A stretch of DNA of 55,263 nt from Paracoccaceae bacterium (GCA_902606585.1 CACLGX010000007.1:1-55263); one strand, 5' to 3'; positions 18,430 through 28,101 are shown, counted from the first letter of the stretch. Program-made: numbers and translations. Notes: generated by a model from the letters alone, not told the origin.

Positions 18430-19521
18430 TTAAGAAGCCTCACCTTTAAAAGAATTATTTTTAGTGTTGATTGCCGCTAGAGAAATCGTAAAAACTGTAT
18501 TTCCTGGAATGCTATCAACAGAAATCCAACCGTCATGATCTGAAATTATTTTACTAGCTAGAGCCAGTCCTAGACCCGTTCCGTTTTCTTTACCTGATAC
18601 AAATGGATCGAAGATCTCGTCCTTTATTTCAAAAGGCAAACCTGGGCCATTATCGCATATTTGGATCTGCAATGGTAAAGATTGTCCAGTTCCGTCAGAG
18701 CGGCGCATTCTAAAAGAATGATCGAAGGAAGTTTTAAGTTTTATTTTTCCACTATTTTGACAAGCTTCAGAGGCATTTTTAATTAAATTTAAAACGACCT
18801 GTAGAAGTTGATCTGAGTCTGCTTTAGCAGCTGGCAGTGACGGATCATACTCCTCTTCAAACCTAATATGAGCGCCGAAACCCAGCTGAGCCGATCTTTT
18901 AGCCCTATCGAGAATATCGTGAATATTTACAGCTGTCATTTCTGGTACACGAGAATTACCAAAATCTTCGACCTGCTCAAGTAAATTTACAATTCTTCTA
19001 GTTTCCTCAACTATTAAATCTGTCAGCTCTAGATCTTTAGTTTCCAAGCTCATCGACAAAAGTTGAGCAGCTCCAGAAATACCTGCGAGTGGGTTTTTAA
19101 TTTCATGAGCCAACATTTCAGCCATCCCAATCGCAGATTTTGCAGCAGATTTTACGGAATTCGTTTGATTTACTCTTCCAGCAAGTTCTCTTGGTGCAAT
19201 TAATATGATAACATGACCTGGGCTTTGCGCCACTGGAGCAAAAGTTAAGTTACACTGAAGTTGTGACTTCCCAAAAGAGCCAACCTCAACATCATTGACA
19301 AAAAGTGGTGTTGCGAACTCTTTCGCCCGAGAGAAGCTTTCTTCTAAAGGAGCACCAACCACCAATTGGTCCCAAATAGATTTTCCGCATAAAGATTTGC
19401 CTGAAGTATTAAAAAAGTCTTCTGCGGCAGGGTTAGCCTCAGTTATAATATCTTCTGGATTTATGAGCAGTGCTGGAACCGGCAGGGAAGACCAAACAAA
19501 ATCAATGGGCACTTTTGTCAT
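18430..19521 (-). CDS. ntrB: Nitrogen regulation sensor kinase/phosphatase NtrB (NR-II)
   Basis: This cytosolic kinase/phosphatase phosphorylates NtrC under nitrogen limitation and is controlled by PII proteins. The 363 residues begin with an N-terminal PAS domain (about 8-110, ALLINPEDIITEANPAAEDF). The HisKA domain has His139 in LAHEIKNPLAGISG. The HATPase domain shows the N-box (VVLNLIKNASEAC), G1 DNGPGLP and G2 GTGLGLALA. There is no transmembrane segment, as expected. It overlaps dusB by four bases (ATGA) and is immediately followed by ntrC. No glnB or glnK lies in the window. Confidence 0.95.
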   Translation of the reverse strand: MTKVPIDFVWSSLPVPALLINPEDIITEANPAAEDFFNTSGKSLCGKSIWDQLVVGAPLEESFSRAKEFATPLFVNDVEVGSFGKSQLQCNLTFAPVAQSPGHVIILIAPRELAGRVNQTNSVKSAAKSAIGMAEMLAHEIKNPLAGISGAAQLLSMSLETKDLELTDLIVEETRRIVNLLEQVEDFGNSRVPEMTAVNIHDILDRAKRSAQLGFGAHIRFEEEYDPSLPAAKADSDQLLQVVLNLIKNASEACQNSGKIKLKTSFDHSFRMRRSDGTGQSLPLQIQICDNGPGLPFEIKDEIFDPFVSGKENGTGLGLALASKIISDHDGWISVDSIPGNTVFTISLAAINTKNNSFKGEAS

Positions 19522-20495
19522 GCAGCCTCCCTATGGTCAAATACACTTTTCAACTGCCTTAATACTTTATTTGGGGAGTTTTCGGTCAATATGCATTGAC
19601 GAACTTCGTTCAATACATTGCCATGATCCATATACCAACCCAAATGTTTCCTAGCTACTTTGACGCCTAATTCATCACCATAAAAACTTAGGATCTCTTC
19701 ATAATGCCTCATAATTAGTTCAGTTAAAAATGCAAAATTTGATAAATTATATTTTTGGTGTCCCCATAAATCAGCTGCAATCTCGTTCAGCAACCAAGGT
19801 CTACCCCGTATAGCTCTACCAATCATCAAACCATCTGCTTTAGATTCTTTTAATGCCGCCCTAGCCGAAATTGCATCCGAAATATCCCCATTTACAATCA
19901 CTGGGATTGAAACGTTTTCTTTAACACGCCGTACAAGCTTCCATCGGGCATAACCCTTGTAAAACTGACAACGAGTTCTTGCGTGAATAGTAATTAGCTT
20001 TATACCTAATTGCTCAGCCAACTTGGCTAAACTTGGTGCATTGTGATCATTATCATCCCAACCTAGACGAGTTTTGAGAGTAACGGGAACAGATACAGAA
20101 TTTACCACGGCTTCTATCAACCTAGCTGCCAAAGCCAAATCCTTCATTAAAGCCGATCCGGCATAACCATTCACAACCTTTTTTGCTGGGCAACCCATAT
20201 TAATATCAATTATTTCCGCACCCAACCCTTCAACTAACTTTGCCGTTTCGGATATAGTGGAAGGATCTCGCCCGGAAATTTGAACTGAAGTAATATCTTT
20301 ATCATTACCTAATTCAGCCTTTTGCCTTACACCTGGCCTACTACTCAATATTTCTTGGCTCGCAACCATTTCAGAAACAAAGTGACCGGTTTTAAAGCTC
20401 GAAACTATACGCCGGAAAGGTAAATCTGTAATCCCGGCCATAGGGGCAAGGAAAATTGGTGGATTGACTTGTCGTTGTCCGATTGAGAGCATCAT
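19518..20495 (-). CDS. dusB: tRNA dihydrouridine synthase DusB (NifR3)
   Basis: This flavoenzyme reduces uridines of tRNA to dihydrouridine. The 325-residue TIM-barrel protein has the PIFLAPMAGITDLPFRR start, the family signature DINMGCPAKKVVNGYAGSAL with its catalytic cysteine, the FMN-site KTRLGWDD, and the motifs VNGDISD and GLMIGRAIRGRPW. In Rhodobacter the same gene was named nifR3 because it leads the nifR3-ntrB-ntrC operon, exactly the order seen here. Two tandem ATGs make the start ambiguous by one codon. It is the first gene of the long minus-strand operon. Confidence 0.95.
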   Translation of the reverse strand: MMLSIGQRQVNPPIFLAPMAGITDLPFRRIVSSFKTGHFVSEMVASQEILSSRPGVRQKAELGNDKDITSVQISGRDPSTISETAKLVEGLGAEIIDINMGCPAKKVVNGYAGSALMKDLALAARLIEAVVNSVSVPVTLKTRLGWDDNDHNAPSLAKLAEQLGIKLITIHARTRCQFYKGYARWKLVRRVKENVSIPVIVNGDISDAISARAALKESKADGLMIGRAIRGRPWLLNEIAADLWGHQKYNLSNFAFLTELIMRHYEEILSFYGDELGVKVARKHLGWYMDHGNVLNEVRQCILTENSPNKVLRQLKSVFDHREAA

Positions 20496-20655
20496 AGGAT
20501 TGATTTGTATTATTTTTCCTAAAATTCCAAGTATATATATAAAGTACTTGCATATTTTTTCCTCATTAAAAAAATACTGCTTAATTTTTAAGCATGTTGT
20601 TCTAGAGATTGCGAGTCAGCTATAAAAAATTTAAAAGTAAATGTGTGGAGATTTG
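20496..20655. promoter_or_regulatory. Divergent promoter region between dusB-ntrBC and ispD
   Basis: This AT-rich intergenic stretch must drive both directions. Two dyads are visible. CAAGTA-N11-TACTTG (20528-20533/20545-20550) flanks a TATATATA core just upstream of dusB. GCTTAA-TTT-TTAAGC (20579-20593) is a perfect arm pair. No canonical sigma-54 site or NtrC operator was found. The dyads could be operator half-sites or chance in AT-rich sequence. Confidence 0.35.
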
Positions 20656-21348
20656 ATGTCGACTGTTGCAATCATAGTCGCCGCTGGTAGTGGGAATAGG
20701 GCTGGCGGTAAGGTGCCTAAGCAATGGCGCACTATAGCAGGAAAGCTAGTGGTTGACTGGTCGATTGATGCATTCAAAAATCATGATTTGGTTGACTTCG
20801 TTATTGTTGTTTTACCGCCAAATAAGACCCTTGATAGGAATGATGTAATAACTTGCACTGGAGGAAACTCGAGGTCGATTTCAGTATATAATGGGCTAAT
20901 AGCTGCAAAAAATTTGTCACCTAACAAGGTTCTAATACACGACGTTGCAAGACCAGCGGTATCAGAAGATATTATTACAGATATAATTTTAGCGATTAAC
21001 GAAGAAACGGGCGCCGCTCCCGGTTTACCTATTAGCGATGCAATCTGGAAAGTTTCAGATGGAAAAATAGAAAAAACTCTAAATAGGAATTTTATATTTA
21101 GAGCCCAGACTCCTCAAGGATTTCCCTACTCTAAGATACTAAATGCTCATGAGAATGAATCTGATCAAAGTGCATTTGATGATGTTGAATTAGCAAAAAA
21201 ATTTGGATTAAAGGTCATATTTAAAATTGGTCATAGGGATAATATGAAAATAACAACGCCCGAGGACTTTTCTAAAATCTCAAAGATCTTAACAGAAAAA
21301 TTGGATAAAAATAATAAAGAAAGATTTAGATTAAATGATCGACATTAG
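20656..21348 (+). CDS. ispD: 2-C-methyl-D-erythritol 4-phosphate cytidylyltransferase IspD
   Basis: IspD is the third enzyme of the MEP isoprenoid pathway, making CDP-ME from CTP and MEP. The nucleotide-binding start [19 protein letters not shown], the HDVARPAVS segment and the RAQTPQGF motif with following acidic DDVELA region are all present. The frame also opens at an ATG at 20641, but GGAG lies five bases before the ATG at 20656 (MSTVAI), which starts just before the conserved AIIVAAG. It overlaps ispF by 14 bases. Many alphaproteobacteria have a fused IspDF; here the two are separate genes. Confidence 0.94.
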   Translation: MSTVAIIVAAGSGNRAGGKVPKQWRTIAGKLVVDWSIDAFKNHDLVDFVIVVLPPNKTLDRNDVITCTGGNSRSISVYNGLIAAKNLSPNKVLIHDVARPAVSEDIITDIILAINEETGAAPGLPISDAIWKVSDGKIEKTLNRNFIFRAQTPQGFPYSKILNAHENESDQSAFDDVELAKKFGLKVIFKIGHRDNMKITTPEDFSKISKILTEKLDKNNKERFRLNDRH

Positions 21349-21820
21349 ATTAGGAAATGGTTTTGACGTTCATGCTTTCACTGAAGGAAATGAAATAACC
21401 CTTTGTGGCGTAAATATACCTTTTTCAAAAAAACTATTGGGGCATTCTGATGCTGATGTTGGCTTACATGCAATTACTGATGCTATCTATGGAGCTATTG
21501 CAGCTGGTGATATTGGTACCCATTTTCCTCCGAATGATCCTACATGGAAAGATGCTTCAAGTGATATATTTCTCAAGCATGCAGTTCAACTTGCACATAA
21601 GTTAGGCTATCAAATCAATAACGTTGACTGCACTATTATATGTGAACAACCAAAAATTGGACCATTATCCAATAAGATGAAGACCTCGATCTCTAAAATT
21701 ATGGAATTAGATAAAAATCGCATCAGCATAAAAGCCACCACCTCTGAAAAGTTGGGGTTCACTGGCAGAGAAGAAGGAATAGCTGCGCTTGCCACTGCCT
21801 CGGTAAGTAAAGTTGAGTAA
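21335..21820 (+). CDS. ispF: 2-C-methyl-D-erythritol 2,4-cyclodiphosphate synthase IspF
   Basis: IspF cyclises CDP-ME 2-phosphate to MEcPP with release of CMP. The protein has 161 residues, the usual length of stand-alone IspF. Metal ligands lie in GNGFDVHAF (Asp11, His13). The signature [20 protein letters not shown] and the C-terminal [17 protein letters not shown] complete the active site. It overlaps ispD upstream and pgpA downstream (by eight bases), so the group ispD-ispF-pgpA-cinA reads as one operon. Confidence 0.96.
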   Translation: MIDIRLGNGFDVHAFTEGNEITLCGVNIPFSKKLLGHSDADVGLHAITDAIYGAIAAGDIGTHFPPNDPTWKDASSDIFLKHAVQLAHKLGYQINNVDCTIICEQPKIGPLSNKMKTSISKIMELDKNRISIKATTSEKLGFTGREEGIAALATASVSKVE

Positions 21821-22289
21821 GTTCATTGCTACATTCTTTTATATTGGATTTTTGCGTCCTGCCCCTGGCACTTGGGGTTCAATAGCTGGAGTTATCTCAG
21901 CCTATACTTTTCTTCAACTTACAAATTTTTTGACCTTTTGCTCCCTTTTAATATTTTGTATTTTGATAGGATTTTGGACAACAAAAAAATATATTGAACA
22001 AAATCCAGAGAAGTCTGACCCCTCAGAGGTGGTCATTGATGAGGTGATTGGTCAATGGATTGCAATTCTTCCAATTGGATACATTTTCCAACTCGAACCG
22101 AATAACACCGAGAAACTATGGATTTTTTGGCTTTGGGCTTTTGTCAGTTTTCGTTTTTTTGATATTGTAAAACTAGGTCTGGTTGGCTGGGCTGATAAAT
22201 TAGGCGGAGCTTTAGGAGTTATTTTGGACGATATTTTAGCCGGCGTTGCAGCTGCGATTACATTAACAGCTTTACTAATAATAACATGA
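21813..22289 (+). CDS. pgpA: Phosphatidylglycerophosphatase A
   Basis: PgpA dephosphorylates phosphatidylglycerol phosphate to phosphatidylglycerol at the inner membrane. The 158 residues contain the family's opening [11 protein letters not shown] motif, the acidic [18 protein letters not shown] core and the C-terminal region ending in [19 protein letters not shown]. Several hydrophobic helices are visible. The start is TTG, inside the end of ispF, and the end overlaps the cinA-like gene by four bases (ATGA). Confidence 0.93.
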   Translation: MSKFIATFFYIGFLRPAPGTWGSIAGVISAYTFLQLTNFLTFCSLLIFCILIGFWTTKKYIEQNPEKSDPSEVVIDEVIGQWIAILPIGYIFQLEPNNTEKLWIFWLWAFVSFRFFDIVKLGLVGWADKLGGALGVILDDILAGVAAAITLTALLIIT

Positions 22290-22774
22290 GACAAAGCATT
22301 TATAAGATCGCAAAAGAGGTTTTTGAGCTAGCTAGTCTAAAAAATAGCGTTATCGCGAGCGCAGAAAGCTGTACTGGCGGATTGCTATCTAGTGCAATCA
22401 CAGGCATACCTGGCTCTTCCTTAATATTCGAATGTGGGTTTGTTACTTATTCGAATATTTCAAAAATGAAACTTTTGAATGTCAATCAATTGACTTTAGA
22501 GTCTTTTGGTGCTGTTTCAGAAGAAGTAGCAGCTGAAATGGCGATTGGGGCTCTTAAAAATTCTAAAGCTAATATAGCAATTTCAATAACTGGAATAGCC
22601 GGCCCTGGTGGGTCAAATACAAAACCAGAAGGAATGGTTTGCTTCTCTGTAGCTTTCGAAAAAGACATAAAGTTAACTAAAACGAAACAATTTGGGCCTT
22701 TAGGTCGAGACATTGTAAGGGAAAAAGCTACACTACACGGGTTGGATCTTCTGAAAACCACCTTAAGCAAATGA
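22286..22774 (+). CDS. CinA-family protein (C-terminal domain; nicotinamide-nucleotide amidohydrolase, PncC-like)
   Basis: This 162-residue protein is the stand-alone CinA C-terminal domain, an amidase that deamidates NMN to nicotinate mononucleotide in characterised members. The signature SAESCTGGLLSSAITGIPGSS is clear, followed by GFVTYSN, GAVSEEVAAEMA and SITGIAGPGG. It lacks the N-terminal MoaB-like domain of full CinA. It is the last gene of the ispD-ispF-pgpA operon, overlapping pgpA as ATGA. Confidence 0.92.
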   Translation: MRQSIYKIAKEVFELASLKNSVIASAESCTGGLLSSAITGIPGSSLIFECGFVTYSNISKMKLLNVNQLTLESFGAVSEEVAAEMAIGALKNSKANIAISITGIAGPGGSNTKPEGMVCFSVAFEKDIKLTKTKQFGPLGRDIVREKATLHGLDLLKTTLSK

Positions 22775-22935
22775 CCTTAAAGTATTTTAAATTTAATCAG
22801 TGAGCTATTTTTTTGCTTATTTTTAATCAAAAAATAATAAATCGATGGAATCAGTAGTTGTTTACAACCTTACTCGTTGTATAGCTCGAAAATTACGTTT
22901 TCAGCGATCTCAAACTGTGAAAATAAGGATATAAT

Positions 22936-24118
22936 ATGGTTAGTGCTGATACCGCGTGGATTATCGTGGCTACTGCTCTTGTTTTGTTTATGACACTTCC
23001 CAGGGCTTTCGCTATTTTATGGAGGACTAGTCCGCTCCAGAAATGTTTTGAGCGTTTTTATGCATTGCTATGCAATTGCTTGCCTAATGAGTGTATTTTG
23101 GTTTGCTTTTGGTTAGTCAATCGCTTTTGGAGACGGTCCTTCAGGTTACTGGGGTGGGCTTGGTAAAGCTTTTCTTGCAGGAGTAGATTCAGGATCATTG
23201 AGTGGAACATTGCCTGAAGTGTTGTTTTTTGCGTTCCAAATGACCTCTGCAATAATTACCCCTGCTCTTATTGTTGGAGCTTATGTTGAACGTATCGGTT
23301 TCACCTTTGTATTAACTTTTTCATCACTTTGGATGCTTTTGTGTTACGCGCCTGTCGTTCATTGGATTTGGGGTGGTGGAATTCTTGCTGGTGGACGAAT
23401 CCTAGGAGATGAAGGAGTAGTCGATTTTGCTGGTAGTATTATTGTGCACGAGACAGCCGGTATAGCAGCGTTAATAATTGCTTTTTGTCTAGGCCCTCGT
23501 CGCAATAAAACTACTCCGCCCCACAATCCTGGATTTTTGATGATTGGTGCAGCTATGCTTTGGATAGGATGGTTTGGCTTTAATGGCGGTTCACTACTTG
23601 CAGCTGACGGTGGTGCAGCAATGGCCATGATTGTTTTCCATATTTCAGCAGCTGCTGCTTCACTTACTCGGGCGGCTTGGGAGAAATTCAAATTTGGCAA
23701 AGCGTCTTTGGTCGATATGGTCAAAGGGACAATTGCTGGCCTAGCTTCAATTACGCCAGCAGCGGGGTCAGTAGACCCACTTCAGGCTCTCTTAATTGGA
23801 GCAATAGCTGGTATTCTTTGTCAAGAAGCTGTTAATATTGTGAGAAATATACTTAATATCGATGATACTCTAGATGTTTTTGCTGTTCATGGTATCGGAG
23901 GAATATTTGGAACTTTAATGATAGCCATCTTCGGGTATACGTCTTTCGTTACTCAGCTTTCAGGTCTCGTCATCGTAGGTGTTTTTACAATTTTTGTTAC
24001 TTACGCTCTTATCAAAATCGTGTCTTTGATTACGCCACTACGTGTGGATCAAGAAACCGAAACAAACGGTCTTGATTTAAGCGTCCATGGTGAACGTGCT
24101 TATGATGTCAACTCTTGA
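22936..24118 (+). pseudogene. amtB: Ammonium transporter (Amt/MEP family), broken by a frameshift and an in-frame stop
   Basis: Start and end match an Amt channel: MVSADTAWIIVATALVLFM at the N-terminus and, downstream, FQMTSAIITPALIVGAYVER, WGGGILAG and the VHGIGG box. Two lesions lie in the first third. An extra C in the run at 22999-23001 shifts the frame after MTLP. In the corrected frame the sequence runs PGLSLFYGGLVRSRNVLS, then hits TAG at 23114-23116 inside FG(stop)SIAFGDG, where Tyr is usual. After that it is open to the normal end. The downstream part is well preserved, so decay is recent, or these are sequence errors. A good ribosome-binding site (AAGGAT) precedes the start. No glnK lies upstream. 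Confidence 0.88.
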
Positions 24119-24156
24119 TTTTCTTGGTGCCGGGAATACTTCTTCCACTAAGCAGT

Positions 24157-24606
24157 TCATAATCTAGTGTAAAGATCTGACGCCCTTCGTTCAAACGCCC
24201 TAACTATTCTTTGCATTGCATCGTTAAAAACTAATCCGATAATACTTTGGAGTATAGCATTTTTAAATTCAAAATTCACGTCGAATTTTACCTCGCAGCC
24301 CTCTTTACAATCTTCGAAACTCCAAACAGAATGCATATAACTAAATGGTCCATCTATGTAATCTGTTTCGATAATATAGTTCGAAACATCAAGTAACACA
24401 CGGCTCCCAAATTTTTCTCTAAATACTTTAAAACTTATTACTAAATCAGCATCAACTTGTTTTACGTCACCTTTTTGCACCTCTTTTCTTACACGGGCCG
24501 CAGAACACCACGGCAAAAATTCAGGATATGATGAAATATCAGCAACTAGATCAAACATCTCTTTAGCCGTGTAGGGTAAATATTTTGTTTCTGCATGAGA
24601 TGTCAT
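24157..24606 (-). CDS. COQ10/RatA-like SRPBCC (START-domain) protein
   Basis: This is a polyketide-cyclase-type lipid-binding protein of the group annotated as RatA or coenzyme Q-binding COQ10. The family N-terminus is visible as HAETKYLPYTAKEMFDLVAD, followed by YPEFLPWCSAARV and the C-terminal amphipathic helix AFERRASDLY. An upstream ATG at 24621 exists, but the ATG at 24606 (MTSHAE) has AGG at good spacing and matches the family start. A role in ubiquinone trafficking fits alphaproteobacteria better than ribosome toxicity. It converges with the broken ammonium transporter. Confidence 0.82.
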   Translation of the reverse strand: MTSHAETKYLPYTAKEMFDLVADISSYPEFLPWCSAARVRKEVQKGDVKQVDADLVISFKVFREKFGSRVLLDVSNYIIETDYIDGPFSYMHSVWSFEDCKEGCEVKFDVNFEFKNAILQSIIGLVFNDAMQRIVRAFERRASDLYTRL

Positions 24607-24673
24607 TTCAAGCCTTTGCATTTGGTTTGTTTTCTAACTACAAACAAACGTGAGTTAAATTCAAGAGGAACAA

Positions 24674-25210
24674 ATGTTTCAATCAAATTATGTTGTCGAT
24701 ACTCTTATTTCAGCAAAATCTATAGCAGCTCGAATTGAGCACTTAGCTAAAGAGATAGAATTAGAGTTTAAGGAAACAGACAAACTTATTGTTGTTGGAC
24801 TTTTAAGAGGATCCTTTGTTTTTATAGCGGATTTAGTTCGCGAACTTAACCTACCTGTTGAAGTAGATTTTCTTGAGGCCTCATCTTATGGGGATGAAAT
24901 GGTTTCATCCGAAGAAGTTAGAATTCTAAAAGATTTGAGAGGTGCTATTGAAGGAAAAGATGTCCTTCTTGTTGAGGATATTGTTGATACAGGTTTTACG
25001 CTTCATCATGTAACCAACTTACTTTTATCAAGAAGCCCAGCCAAATTAAAAACTATAGCTTTACTTGACAAACCAAGTCGACGTGAGACAGAAATTAGAG
25101 CGGATTGGACTGGTTTTGAAATACCAGATGAGTTCGTCGTTGGGTACGGAATAGACTACGCCCAGAGAAATAGAAACCTTTCTTTTATTGGGAAAGTTCG
25201 GTTCGTTTAA
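24674..25210 (+). CDS. hpt: Hypoxanthine phosphoribosyltransferase
   Basis: This purine salvage enzyme converts hypoxanthine (and guanine) plus PRPP to IMP/GMP. The 178 residues show the PRPP-binding loop [17 protein letters not shown], the [13 protein letters not shown] segment, the flexible-loop [12 protein letters not shown] and the C-terminal [16 protein letters not shown]. The length is typical. An AAGAGGA sequence precedes the ATG. It is divergent from the COQ10-like gene and convergent with the caiD-like gene. Confidence 0.95.
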   Translation: MFQSNYVVDTLISAKSIAARIEHLAKEIELEFKETDKLIVVGLLRGSFVFIADLVRELNLPVEVDFLEASSYGDEMVSSEEVRILKDLRGAIEGKDVLLVEDIVDTGFTLHHVTNLLLSRSPAKLKTIALLDKPSRRETEIRADWTGFEIPDEFVVGYGIDYAQRNRNLSFIGKVRFV

Positions 25211-25252
25211 CTTTATAAAAAGTAGGCGTACTCTTTTATTTGATTAGGCTAG

Positions 25253-26041
25253 CTAACGCCCTTTCCATTCAGGTTCACGTTTTTCAGCAAATGCGCGAGC
25301 CCCCTCTATTTGATCCTCTGATCTATACAGTCTTTCTACACTTTCGAATTGGCTATTAGTAATTTTATTTAATGCATCTTGAAACTTCATACTTTCAGCT
25401 TCACGAACAACTTCCTTTATTGCAGCGTAAACCAAAGGAGGTCCTGAAGCTAAAAGTTCTCCTAATTTATGAGCCTCTTTCATCAGATTTTGTGCAGGGT
25501 AAATATAATTTATTAGACCCCATTTAGCCGCCTCTTCTGCATCCAACCAACGGCCAGTAAGTAACATATCCATAGCAATGTGGTATGGTATTCGCTTTGG
25601 CAGTTTAATTGATGCTGCATCAGCGACGGTACCGGATCGAATTTCAGGCAGAGCAAAAGTTGCATGTTCAGCCGCTAAAATAATATCAGCGCTCAAAGCC
25701 CATTCCAAACCACCTCCACAGCAAATACCATTAACTGCCGCTATAACGGGTTTATTCAGACCTCTAAGCTCTTGAAGGCCTCCAAAACCACCAACACCAT
25801 AATCTCCATCCACTGCATCACCGTCTGCAGCAGCCTTTAGATCCCAGCCCGGGCAAAAAAACTTTTCACCCTCTCCGGTTATAATTGCTACACGTAGATT
25901 TGGATCATCTCTAAAATTTGTGAAAACTTCACCCAAAATTTGGCTTGTTTTTAAATCGATAGCATTAGCGTTAGGTCGATCTAGTTTAACTTCTAAAATA
26001 TATTTGCGTTCGCTCGTTTTGATTGGGCTATTAGATTGCAT
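25253..26041 (-). CDS. caiD: Crotonase-family hydratase, carnitinyl-CoA dehydratase (CaiD)-like
   Basis: The product likely hydrates crotonobetainyl-CoA to carnitinyl-CoA. The 262 residues carry the crotonase oxyanion-hole motifs (FCPGWDLKAAADGD and NGICCGGGLEWALSADI) and the ATFALPEIRSGTVADAAS segment with the catalytic Glu of CaiD-type enzymes. The Gly-rich GVGGFGGLQEL insertion is typical of CaiD. It is the last gene of the carnitine-type operon, and its ATG overlaps the ligase stop (TAATG). The assignment leans on both motifs and context; generic enoyl-CoA hydratase is the alternative. Confidence 0.8.
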   Translation of the reverse strand: MQSNSPIKTSERKYILEVKLDRPNANAIDLKTSQILGEVFTNFRDDPNLRVAIITGEGEKFFCPGWDLKAAADGDAVDGDYGVGGFGGLQELRGLNKPVIAAVNGICCGGGLEWALSADIILAAEHATFALPEIRSGTVADAASIKLPKRIPYHIAMDMLLTGRWLDAEEAAKWGLINYIYPAQNLMKEAHKLGELLASGPPLVYAAIKEVVREAESMKFQDALNKITNSQFESVERLYRSEDQIEGARAFAEKREPEWKGR

Positions 26042-28077
26042 TAAGTCACCTTTCTTATCAGCGCATCTGCCACTATTACTTCAGAACTTGTAACAATGAG
26101 CGGATTAATTTCTATTTCAAAAACTTTATCTCTGCTATCTAAAACAAATTCTTGGACCTTCATTATCGCATCAATTATTTGATTTACATCTACGCCTGAA
26201 AACCCTCTGTAACCTTTAGCTATCTTAGATATCTTAAGTTTTTTAAAACACTCAAGCACATCATCTTCACTGCTGGGAAGCAAAAGAGATGAAGTATCAG
26301 AAAGGATTTCAGTTAAAATCCCTCCCGCACCTAATGTTAAAAGCAATCCATGAGCGGGATCATGTACAATGCCAATGAGTAATTCAACAATCGCATCTTC
26401 GATCATTTTTTCAATAATGACATGTTTTTTAGATATTTTTTGCAATGCATTTTTAACAGCATCTTGATTTTGTAAGTTTAAAAAAACTTCTCCTATTTCA
26501 CTTTTATGTGCTGATCCAAGTGCTTTTAGCACAACAGGATAGCCAATTTGATCTGAAACCAAAAGCGCATCACTCAACAAACATTTTTCTGTTTTTGGTA
26601 TGTTCAAGCCACATTTTTCCAAACTTTTTTTTGCAACATACTCATCCACTAGAGTGCTTTTGCCAGTCGGATTAGATAAAAAAATAGGCTTTGGGTTCAC
26701 CAGCGTTTGATTGGATACCGAAGCAGAAATTGCAGCTAACCCTGTATCTAATCCGTGTAAAGTAATGATGTTGCTTTCCAAAAGTTCAAAAGATATATGC
26801 TCGGGAATATTTTCAGACAAAGTTGAGACTAAAGCCAAAGGTTTATCCCTAACTTTTTTTGCCTTTTTTGCAGCTTCAATGACGCAGTTCCAAGCCGAAG
26901 GATCACAAGTATCGTCTCTAGGAAAATCTACGATAATTATAGTTATTCCGTCATGCCCACGCATCATTGCAATAAAAGTCGAAGCCATGGCTTCAACATC
27001 ACCCCAAATATAGGTGTGATAATCAAGCGGATTGGATAAAGTGACCATTTCACCCAACACTGAACGCAGCTCAGATATATTTTCTTTTTCAAGTTTAGGA
27101 AATTGAATTCCATACTCTTGTGCCAAATCAGAGACAAGAGAGGCCTCGCCTCCAGAACATGAAAGAGATCGAACATCTTTTGAAAATAATGGACCATTTA
27201 AATGAAATATTTTTAAGGTGTCTAATAGAACTTCTAATCTATTAACTTCAGCAATACCCAAGCGTTTAAATAGGCTTTTCGCACCTTGCGCGTCGCCAGC
27301 CATTGAAGCGGTATGAGACTGGGCGGCTTTACGGGCCTCTGCGCTTTTTCCGACCTTAAGCACAACGATAGACTTACCCAATTTTCGAGCTTTGGTTGCC
27401 AGCTCTTCAAAAGCTCGCAAGTCCCCAATCCCTTCTATGTGCAATCCTAAGGCCGTAACACGGAGATCGGAAAGGAGATACATTCCAATCTCTGAAAACC
27501 CAAGACTAGCCTGATTTCCCACGCTCATTATATATGAAATAGGTAGTCCACGAGTTTGCATAGTAATGTTAATTGCTAGATTTGAACTTTGGGTTAATAT
27601 AGCTACGCCTCTATCAACAACCTTTCCACCATGCTGATCAGGCCATAGTACTGAACGATCCAAATAATTGATAAATCCATAACAATTTGGACCCAATATT
27701 GGCATACCGCCTGCTGCCTCAATAAGTGACTTTTGCAACTCTCCAGAGCCTTGTTTATTATCTTCAGCCTCTAGAAATCCTGACGCAAAACAGACCGCGC
27801 CACCAGCATTCAAATCGTTCAGCTTCTTAATCACTTCGATTGTTATATTACGGTTTACACCAACGAAACAGGCATCAACTTCAATAGGAACATCTTCTAA
27901 GTCCTTGAAATATTTTAAACCTAATATTTCTTTCTTGCTAGGATGAACTGGAAAAATTTTACCTTTATAGCCAATTTTGAAAAGCTGCTCTATAACTGAG
28001 CGGCACCACACGCCTCCGCCAATAACGACTACACTTTTGGGTGAGAATAAACGTCTTAAACGGGATTGAGAGCTCAT
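26041..28077 (-). CDS. ADP-forming acyl-CoA ligase (acetate--CoA ligase family)
   Basis: The product probably activates carnitine, gamma-butyrobetaine or crotonobetaine as a CoA thioester at the expense of ATP. The N-terminal CoA-binding domain (SVVVIGGGVW) and succinyl-CoA-ligase-like domains contain LGPNCYGFINY and the phospho-histidine loop SHTASMAGD. The C-terminal ATP-grasp domain carries EKMIEDAIVELLIG and ends IEINPLIV. The ATG at 28077 is preferred over a GTG at 28086, though neither has a strong ribosome-binding site. Subfamily substrate cannot be read from motifs. The role comes from its place between a CaiD-like hydratase and an acyl-CoA dehydrogenase. Confidence 0.82.
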   Translation of the reverse strand: MSSQSRLRRLFSPKSVVVIGGGVWCRSVIEQLFKIGYKGKIFPVHPSKKEILGLKYFKDLEDVPIEVDACFVGVNRNITIEVIKKLNDLNAGGAVCFASGFLEAEDNKQGSGELQKSLIEAAGGMPILGPNCYGFINYLDRSVLWPDQHGGKVVDRGVAILTQSSNLAINITMQTRGLPISYIMSVGNQASLGFSEIGMYLLSDLRVTALGLHIEGIGDLRAFEELATKARKLGKSIVVLKVGKSAEARKAAQSHTASMAGDAQGAKSLFKRLGIAEVNRLEVLLDTLKIFHLNGPLFSKDVRSLSCSGGEASLVSDLAQEYGIQFPKLEKENISELRSVLGEMVTLSNPLDYHTYIWGDVEAMASTFIAMMRGHDGITIIIVDFPRDDTCDPSAWNCVIEAAKKAKKVRDKPLALVSTLSENIPEHISFELLESNIITLHGLDTGLAAISASVSNQTLVNPKPIFLSNPTGKSTLVDEYVAKKSLEKCGLNIPKTEKCLLSDALLVSDQIGYPVVLKALGSAHKSEIGEVFLNLQNQDAVKNALQKISKKHVIIEKMIEDAIVELLIGIVHDPAHGLLLTLGAGGILTEILSDTSSLLLPSSEDDVLECFKKLKISKIAKGYRGFSGVDVNQIIDAIMKVQEFVLDSRDKVFEIEINPLIVTSSEVIVADALIRKVT

Positions 28078-28101
28078 TGTGACCACTTTTTTTAAATAAA
28101 A

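Noticed and set aside
22857-22868. GTTGT-TT-ACAAC dyad upstream of the ammonium transporter gene as an NtrC operator
   Set aside because: It does not match the known NtrC consensus (TGCACC-N4-GGTGCA type), and short dyads are frequent in such sequence.
22936-23166. A separate 76-residue protein at the start of the ammonium transporter region
   Set aside because: Its first residues are the Amt N-terminus; after the extra C the sequence is a frameshifted reading of Amt. It is part of the broken gene.
23198-24118. A shorter intact Amt-like gene starting at TTG 23198
   Set aside because: It would lack the first helices of the channel, and the upstream sequence clearly encodes them in the corrected frame.
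25217-25238. Hairpin AGTA-GGCG-TACT flanked by A and T runs between hpt and the caiD-like gene, a possible bidirectional terminator
   Set aside because: The stem is only four base pairs plus weak A-T pairs with a bulge. Not strong enough to list as a feature.
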